Shown: piece after piece, positions 31,201 through 33,810 of the stretch | Position numbering within the stretch: the stretch's first letter is position 1 | How the letters are laid out: each line of letters opens with the position of its first letter | NCBI RefSeq assembly: GCF_000003605.2 | Contig: NW_003156237.1 | Span: 177,705 to 211,514 of the forward strand | Reading direction: 5' to 3' | DNA length: 33,810 bases | Source: Saccoglossus kowalevskii | Taxonomy: Eukaryota; Hemichordata; Enteropneusta; Harrimaniidae | Translations under genes and position numbers: made by a program | The notes under the pieces: generated by a model | What the model saw: the letters and a program-made list of their open reading frames with translations, nothing else | Database searches by the model: none | What the model was told of the DNA's origin: nothing

Positions 31201-32413
31201 AAACAGCATTCCGATCTCTAATCTCAGCAAATGACAGTCCACGAAAATACAAATCGACAACTCTTGTTCTCACTTCAACTGTTTTTTTGACTCCTTGCTT
31301 CTCCATCATGGAGCGTTAAACAACTTGGACAAATGCCGATTTGTAGACGCAAACTACACGATGACCGACCAAAAGTGAATGAAAGACAGGCGCGCCTCAA
31401 AGTCTAGGTGTACCTGGCTTTGTAGCAAAAATAGAAAACATTGTAGGCAATATCTGTCAATCATTCCTCTGATTTGCAGTCGATGTGTATATTTCTAGTT
31501 ACAACTTCTGTCAATTTGAAAACAAAGTGTGTAACCTACTGTAGTAAGTTATCAACATCTAGCACTACTTCAGCGTCAAATCAGTGCCTGGAATTGCTGT
31601 AAGACTTCACATCCTATATCATGTGAATTCTTACCACAAACGTTGGACCATCAGATATTCTCTTGCATTCCTCAATTTCATTCATACATAACTGTGACGT
31701 CATGTGATCATCTGTGGCTTCGTCTCGTACTCCCCATCTCATATCCACGACTTGAAACTCTAATCCATATTTTGATTTACAGTAATCTCTTAGTTTTGGA
31801 TAAACATCTTGCATCAAAGCATTTCGTTCAACATAAGTATCTAAAAGAGAAGTACAATGTAAATATGAGAATGTAAGTTAATAAAGCGCGGTAGACATCG
31901 TGCCGCGCATGCATTGGATTATGGGAAAATCAATGTTTATCAAAACAAATATCGCACATGCGAGCCCTTTAATATCTGAGCTTGAGACTCCAATCATCTG
32001 AATGATAAATTCTACAATGTTCCGTATCCACCATGTGCTTTATCACTCCAGTGATCTGATTTGTATGTTCTGCAGGTTTCGTACCACAGTCCCTCTGTGT
32101 TTGTACTCTTGTTCGTACTATTATAGGTGATACTTCGTTCACTGCGAGATCTTGCCCGCCATATTTTGACATGATAGATTTTCACTGAGAGTGAGGGAGT
32201 CATGTTTTGCTCCTCAAATAATATTCCAAATTATTCTCTCCCCTCATTGGGTCCATATTTCCCAATACCGTGGTTACCTTAGAAGGTGAAAATGTTTAAC
32301 CTACCTGTGAACGTTGAGCTTGTAAATATACGCACTACTCGCGATCTGATTGGCGGAAGGTCACAATTTGTTCTACCCAACGATAACGCACGTTTCAAAT
32401 CACTGTCATCCAT
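17124..32413 (-). CDS. NWD1-like: Gene B: giant NACHT protein with three tandem WD40 arrays, 3,522 aa, ten coding exons
   Basis: Join (- strand order): 32413-32305, 31840-31635, 30419-30071, 29485-27179, 26754-26515, 25440-23038, 22832-22587, 22273-19895, 19686-19438, 19204-17124; 10,569 bp in all. Domain order: DUF4062-like N-terminus (FTSSTFTD, ERNAL, MRWGVRDE); NACHT with Walker A GQSGSGKTS (393-401) and Walker B IVIFLDSLDQ (481-490); WD array 1 (about 916-1,655), basic linker 1 (about 1,656-1,796), WD array 2 (about 1,797-2,543), basic linker 2 (about 2,544-2,675), WD array 3 (about 2,676-3,418), charged tail. Every junction has consensus GT/AG, and frame is kept throughout. NWD1-type proteins normally carry one array. 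The arrays could be separate genes, but none has its own start region or NACHT, and all fit as phase-1 internal exons. Confidence 0.8.
19438..19686 (-). CDS. NWD1-like: Gene B exon 9: short WD40 blade exon of array 3
   Basis: The 249-bp exon is phase 1 on both sides. Acceptor ttttattgtag, donor gtaagt. It encodes HITVWHIESGEHLFDLQGHT and YCFIVWSLEDGKQLYEEVEA, residues 2,748-2,829. It is equivalent to gene A exon 5 and gene B exons 5 and 7. Confidence 0.85.
19895..22273 (-). CDS. NWD1-like: Gene B exon 8: hybrid exon, WD40 array 2, linker 2 and start of array 3
   Basis: 2,379 bp, residues 1,955-2,746. The acceptor (ttttattgaag) is weak but positioned exactly as in the other units; the donor is gtaagt. 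It begins GPINDIVIAQ, carries VTCGGDKDPGIKMWDLLTGH and AFHFYRPGILDIDTGEFFYL, then a linker very rich in Lys, Arg and His (KHRQQTRQIRK). From about 20153 it switches to sequence that matches the end of exon 4: NPLVMYGEE, LLVHTDEVISLAATSDGQLF, AILWNIETC. The linker may contain a nuclear localisation signal (inference). Bases 20977-21225 are nearly identical to part of exon 6. Confidence 0.85.
22587..22832 (-). CDS. NWD1-like: Gene B exon 7: short WD40 blade exon of array 2
   Basis: 246 bp, phase 1 on both sides. Acceptor tttatttacag, donor gtacga. It encodes NDEIMVFNIKDGEHAFDLKG and YYFIVWSLKDGKQIYDAINA, residues 1,873-1,953. Confidence 0.85.
23038..25440 (-). CDS. NWD1-like: Gene B exon 6: hybrid exon, WD40 array 1, linker 1 and start of array 2
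   Basis: 2,403 bp, residues 1,072-1,871. Acceptor attttatgcag, donor gtgagt. It begins GKINEIVLAT and carries VTCGERKECAIEIWNLLTGE, AFHFHHPGILDVNTGEFIYI, VKVWSVASGH, and then a Pro-, Gln- and Lys-rich linker of about 140 residues. From about 23302 the sequence turns into an exon 4-type WD start: DPLVLYSKSK, LVGHYDEVLSLAVTSDGKYL, VMIWDLENNS, ITYGYG. This repeats the organisation at the end of exon 4, so the array 1 end and array 2 start are fused in one exon. Confidence 0.85.
25441..26514 (-). other. Gene B intron 5, 1,074 bp
   Basis: The longest non-transposon intron of gene B. Apart from the dispersed repeat copy at 26240-26378 I see no gene or RNA in it. The short open frames at 25679-25885 (-) and 26172-26357 (+) have no domain or splice support. 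Confidence 0.6.
26240..26378. repeat. Dispersed repeat, copy 2 (partner at 14383-14520)
   Basis: It aligns with the intergenic copy over about 138 bp, sharing ttgttctgtaaacgtg, tatacgccacagc, ttgaatttatat and gtttttttaatatga in the same order. It lies in gene B intron 5. Confidence 0.6.
26515..26754 (-). CDS. NWD1-like: Gene B exon 5: short WD40 blade exon of array 1
   Basis: 240 bp, phase 1 on both sides. Acceptor ttctacccacag, donor gtaggt. It encodes NDEIHVWNIETGEHFLELNG and HYFIVWSLENGKQLYEKVEL, residues 992-1,070. It is slightly shorter than the other copies of this exon because of an altered end (VELK instead of EAH). Confidence 0.85.
27179..29485 (-). CDS. NWD1-like: Gene B exon 4: NACHT ATPase and start of WD40 array 1
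   Basis: 2,307 bp, residues 223-990. Acceptor ttttatttcag, donor gtaagt. Walker A GQSGSGKTS (Lys399), Walker B IVIFLDSLDQ and RFIGTTPASTSIRQL identify the NWD1/TEP1-type NACHT. The winged-helix-like segment ISQNGIGEAELEDLLSLDDE is identical to gene A. The last 75 residues (CHSDEVLSLAHTSDGRFLVS, AIVWDLENS) start WD array 1. The donor gives TAT G|GTAAGT, the same codon split as exon 6 (TAT G|GTGAGT). Confidence 0.92.
30071..30419 (-). CDS. NWD1-like: Gene B exon 3: linker after the DUF4062-like domain
   Basis: 349 bp, exactly as in gene A. Acceptor attatgttttcag, donor gtaata. It encodes VFLCQKYGYRPFPAKIPAEE, EWFQKDNNAVP and ends KYKIS. It is clearly more diverged from its gene A counterpart than exon 2 is. 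Residues 106-221. Confidence 0.88.
30516..31601 (-). mobile_element. Tc1/mariner-type DNA transposon with 78-bp terminal inverted repeats, in gene B intron 2
   Basis: 30516-30593 and the inverted complement of 31524-31601 match at 77 of 78 bases. Each end begins TA-CAGCAATTCCAGGC, consistent with a TA target duplication. The unit between the TAs is about 1.08 kb, too short for a full transposase. On the - strand it carries a helix-turn-helix fragment (31058-31309) with degraded sequence after it. It fills most of the 1,215-bp intron, ending 33 bp from the exon 2 donor and 96 bp from the exon 3 acceptor. The near-identical TIRs point to recent mobility, probably with help from another copy. 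Confidence 0.85.
31058..31309 (-). pseudogene. Transposase N-terminal helix-turn-helix fragment
   Basis: An 83-codon open frame with VEVRTRVVDLYFRGLSFAEI and RNAVSKQTAYNIVKRFV, a paired-type helix-turn-helix as found at the N-terminus of Tc1/mariner transposases (an arginine-rich helix, a GLS turn, then a recognition helix). After about residue 60 homology fades. Another frame then reads DRPRKL, which resembles the usual G-R-P-R-K linker, so a frameshift is likely. No DDE/D catalytic triad was found in the remaining 550 bp. Non-functional as seen. Confidence 0.6.
31635..31840 (-). CDS. NWD1-like: Gene B exon 2: DUF4062-like core
   Basis: 206 bp, as in gene A. Acceptor cttctcttttag, donor gtaaga. 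It encodes TYVERNALMQDVYPKLRDYC, GLEFQVVDMRWGVRDEATDD and MNEIEECKRISDGPTFV, residues 37-105. It ends in phase 0, the only such coding junction in the gene. Confidence 0.9.
31841..32304 (-). other. Gene B intron 1, 464 bp
   Basis: Between start exon and exon 2. Two overlapping - strand open frames (31969-32203) look vaguely protein-like, but have no recognisable domain and no splice signals that keep the frame. Nothing else was identified. Confidence 0.5.
32305..32413 (-). CDS. NWD1-like: Gene B exon 1: start codon and FTSSTFTD motif
   Basis: 109 bp of coding sequence: MDDSDLKRALSLGRTNCDLP then PIRSRVVRIFTSSTFT, with a G left to make Asp with exon 2. The donor is GTAGGT. The IRSRVVRIFTSSTFT stretch matches gene A exon 1 almost residue for residue, which confirms both start exons. 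A good acceptor (acaactcttttcag, AG 32434-32435) lies 20 bp upstream of this ATG, so an upstream leader exon is likely, and the real start could be 10 codons earlier (see the leader exon). Confidence 0.85.
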
Positions 32414-32711
32414 TGTCGCCGTTATCGATGTTGCTGAAAAGAGTTGTGAACATTAAATCAAATGATCGGTCCATTGCAATTCCCCTCGCTGTTCTACCGA
32501 CCTACAAGCAGCACGTCAGGCAGTGCATGTGAAACGTCGCCAGCAAACACAAATAGGGGACGCAGTGTGTGTGCCAACAGTTCTTATTTGAAAGCGTAAA
32601 ACACATAGCAGGACAGTTGTATGGCTGTCACGCCGTGTTATCTATTATACCGTATATCAATTACAGGTATATTCTAATATTACGTCATATACATTTACAT
32701 AAACTATAATT

Positions 32712-32731
32712 TGTATATAATAGTACTTACG
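32712..32731 (-). other. Putative 5' leader exon end of gene B, with short upstream reading frames or an alternative start
   Basis: On the - strand a donor GTAAGTACT follows 32731. The exon end carries three overlapping ATGs (aatgaatgaatgc). Joined to the acceptor before exon 1, the first gives a 9-codon frame that stops, the second a 13-codon frame that stops just past the main ATG, and the third reads MLPPTSITAT in frame into the main ATG. The 5' limit of this exon is not visible; the start given here only covers the supported end. Confidence 0.45.
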
Positions 32732-33810
32732 TGGTAGCATTCATTCATTGTCTTCCTGTGTAATGCTTATGTTCAATCAAGGAGGTCAGTTTAAACTGAC
32801 ATTAGCGTAACTGCGCACGCTCCGTCGGTTGTTATGGTGATAACACAACACGCCACGTGTTTGTGCGGTGGTTGACCCACAATCACGCAAAACAAGAACC
32901 CGCGGACATACACCGGCATCGTGTACGCTGAAAGGTAATGTTCCATACGTACTCCGTTACGGACAGCATTATAAATTATAGCAGAATGTTTGAAATAAAA
33001 AACATTTTAAACTCCACTGCAGTTTGTACATTTTTGTAGGAAATTTGTCAACCCCGGTTGTCCACTCTTAAAACAAACGTTTCTGACAATAATCAGTTTT
33101 CTATTTTCTTTCACTTCTCATGTTTTAATGTATTACCTCAGTCAATTGAATTGATTAACAAAGCCAATCTAATTATTTCGTAAATACAATGGTGGGCAGA
33201 TGCTCAAGGTCAAGTGAAGTGCATGGTTTTATATTATGTTCTGCTATTCTGGCATTCATGTCAATATTTGCGCAGTCCTTTGATAGAGGGCGCAGTCACA
33301 CACATGTCAACTTTGTCCCAGGACCCAGTATTCACTCTCATAAATATTAAACACAGTGGCGGCACGGGGGGGTGGGGGTGGTGGTAAGAGGCGGTCGTCC
33401 CATCGAAACAAATCGCCCCTCCAAAATGAAGCTGAAACCTTTGTATCAGCAACATTTGCTCTCTCAAAATCCAGGAAATAGCGTTTCAGAGGGTCTGATA
33501 TTTAAAAATTGTTAAGGGGGAGCGTGCCTACGGACCCCCATGGTGAGATCGCACCTATTATAAGGCGCAACGTAGGCGAGAATATCTCGCTCCATGCAAA
33601 ATTTTGTGCAAGTTCGAATTTCATGTAAATAAACAATGTATTTTACACTCGTTGATTGCTACCCCAGACCATTCGTCCCGGTGTTATCGCTATCGCCACA
33701 CGAGACTCCAGCTTGTCTCCTATACAATTTGACTGCGCACATCCAGAAAGTAGATGTAGCTGTGATTGGTGGAATACTAATGAGTTGAGTGTCAATCAAA
33801 CGCCCACGCT
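32732..33810. other. Upstream region of gene B, no gene seen
   Basis: It probably contains the gene B promoter; no TATA box was convincing. A palindromic E-box CACGTG is at 32854-32859. A transposon-like end lies at 33354-33545. The 68-codon - strand frame at 33261-33467 runs through repeat sequence and is not supported. Confidence 0.5.
33354..33545. mobile_element. Probable terminal segment of a DNA transposon (hAT-like), degraded
   Basis: It starts cagtggcggcacggggggg, with a long G-rich run. It continues with aaatccaggaaatagcgttt and cagagggtctgatatttaaaa, and closes with ttaagggggagcgtgcctac followed by ggacccccatgg. This layout (CAGTGGCG start, G-run, CGTTT core, GGACCCCC close) recalls the 3' or 5' ends of common hAT-type elements in marine invertebrate genomes. 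No partner terminus is in the window, so the assignment rests on pattern memory. Confidence 0.35.

Overview
This is eukaryotic DNA: AT-rich, intron-containing and scattered with short non-autonomous transposons. The gene families suggest a bilaterian invertebrate, probably marine, but the sequence alone does not fix the species. No bacterial-style gene, tRNA, rRNA or CRISPR array was seen.

Layout. (1) 1-1746, + strand: a 23-bp minisatellite, then the last three coding exons of a sorting nexin (C-terminal nexin domain, SNX14-like). (2) 1747-4267: convergent intergenic DNA with two MITEs. (3) 4268-13170, - strand: gene A, a complete six-exon NWD1/TEP1-type gene of 1,858 codons (DUF4062-like N-terminus, NACHT ATPase, one WD40 array, long Ser/Thr/Pro/Glu tail ending in a CaaX-like box). 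(4) 13171-17123: intergenic DNA with degenerate repeats and a GC-rich patch. (5) 17124-32413, - strand: gene B, a paralogue of ten coding exons and 3,522 codons. Its WD40 module is present three times in a row behind a single NACHT domain. (6) 32414-33810: putative 5' leader exon, upstream DNA and a probable transposon end.

I rebuilt both gene models by hand. Every join keeps frame, and the summed exon lengths divide by three (5,577 and 10,569 bp). Both genes begin with a short coding exon (34 and 36 codons) that carries the FTSSTFTD motif. Apart from one phase-0 intron after exon 2, all coding introns in both genes are phase 1, so exon pairs can be duplicated without breaking frame.

The main novelty is gene B. 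Two internal exons (23038-25440 and 19895-22273) are hybrids: the end of one WD array, a basic low-complexity linker, and the start of the next array. They look like in-frame duplication joints. A 249-bp stretch in these two exons differs at only 4 sites while the flanks are diverged, which indicates recent gene conversion between arrays. By family, such proteins are STAND/NLR-like switches: WD40 arrays sense, NACHT oligomerises, and the N-terminal domain signals. The ligands and outputs of these two proteins cannot be read from the sequence.
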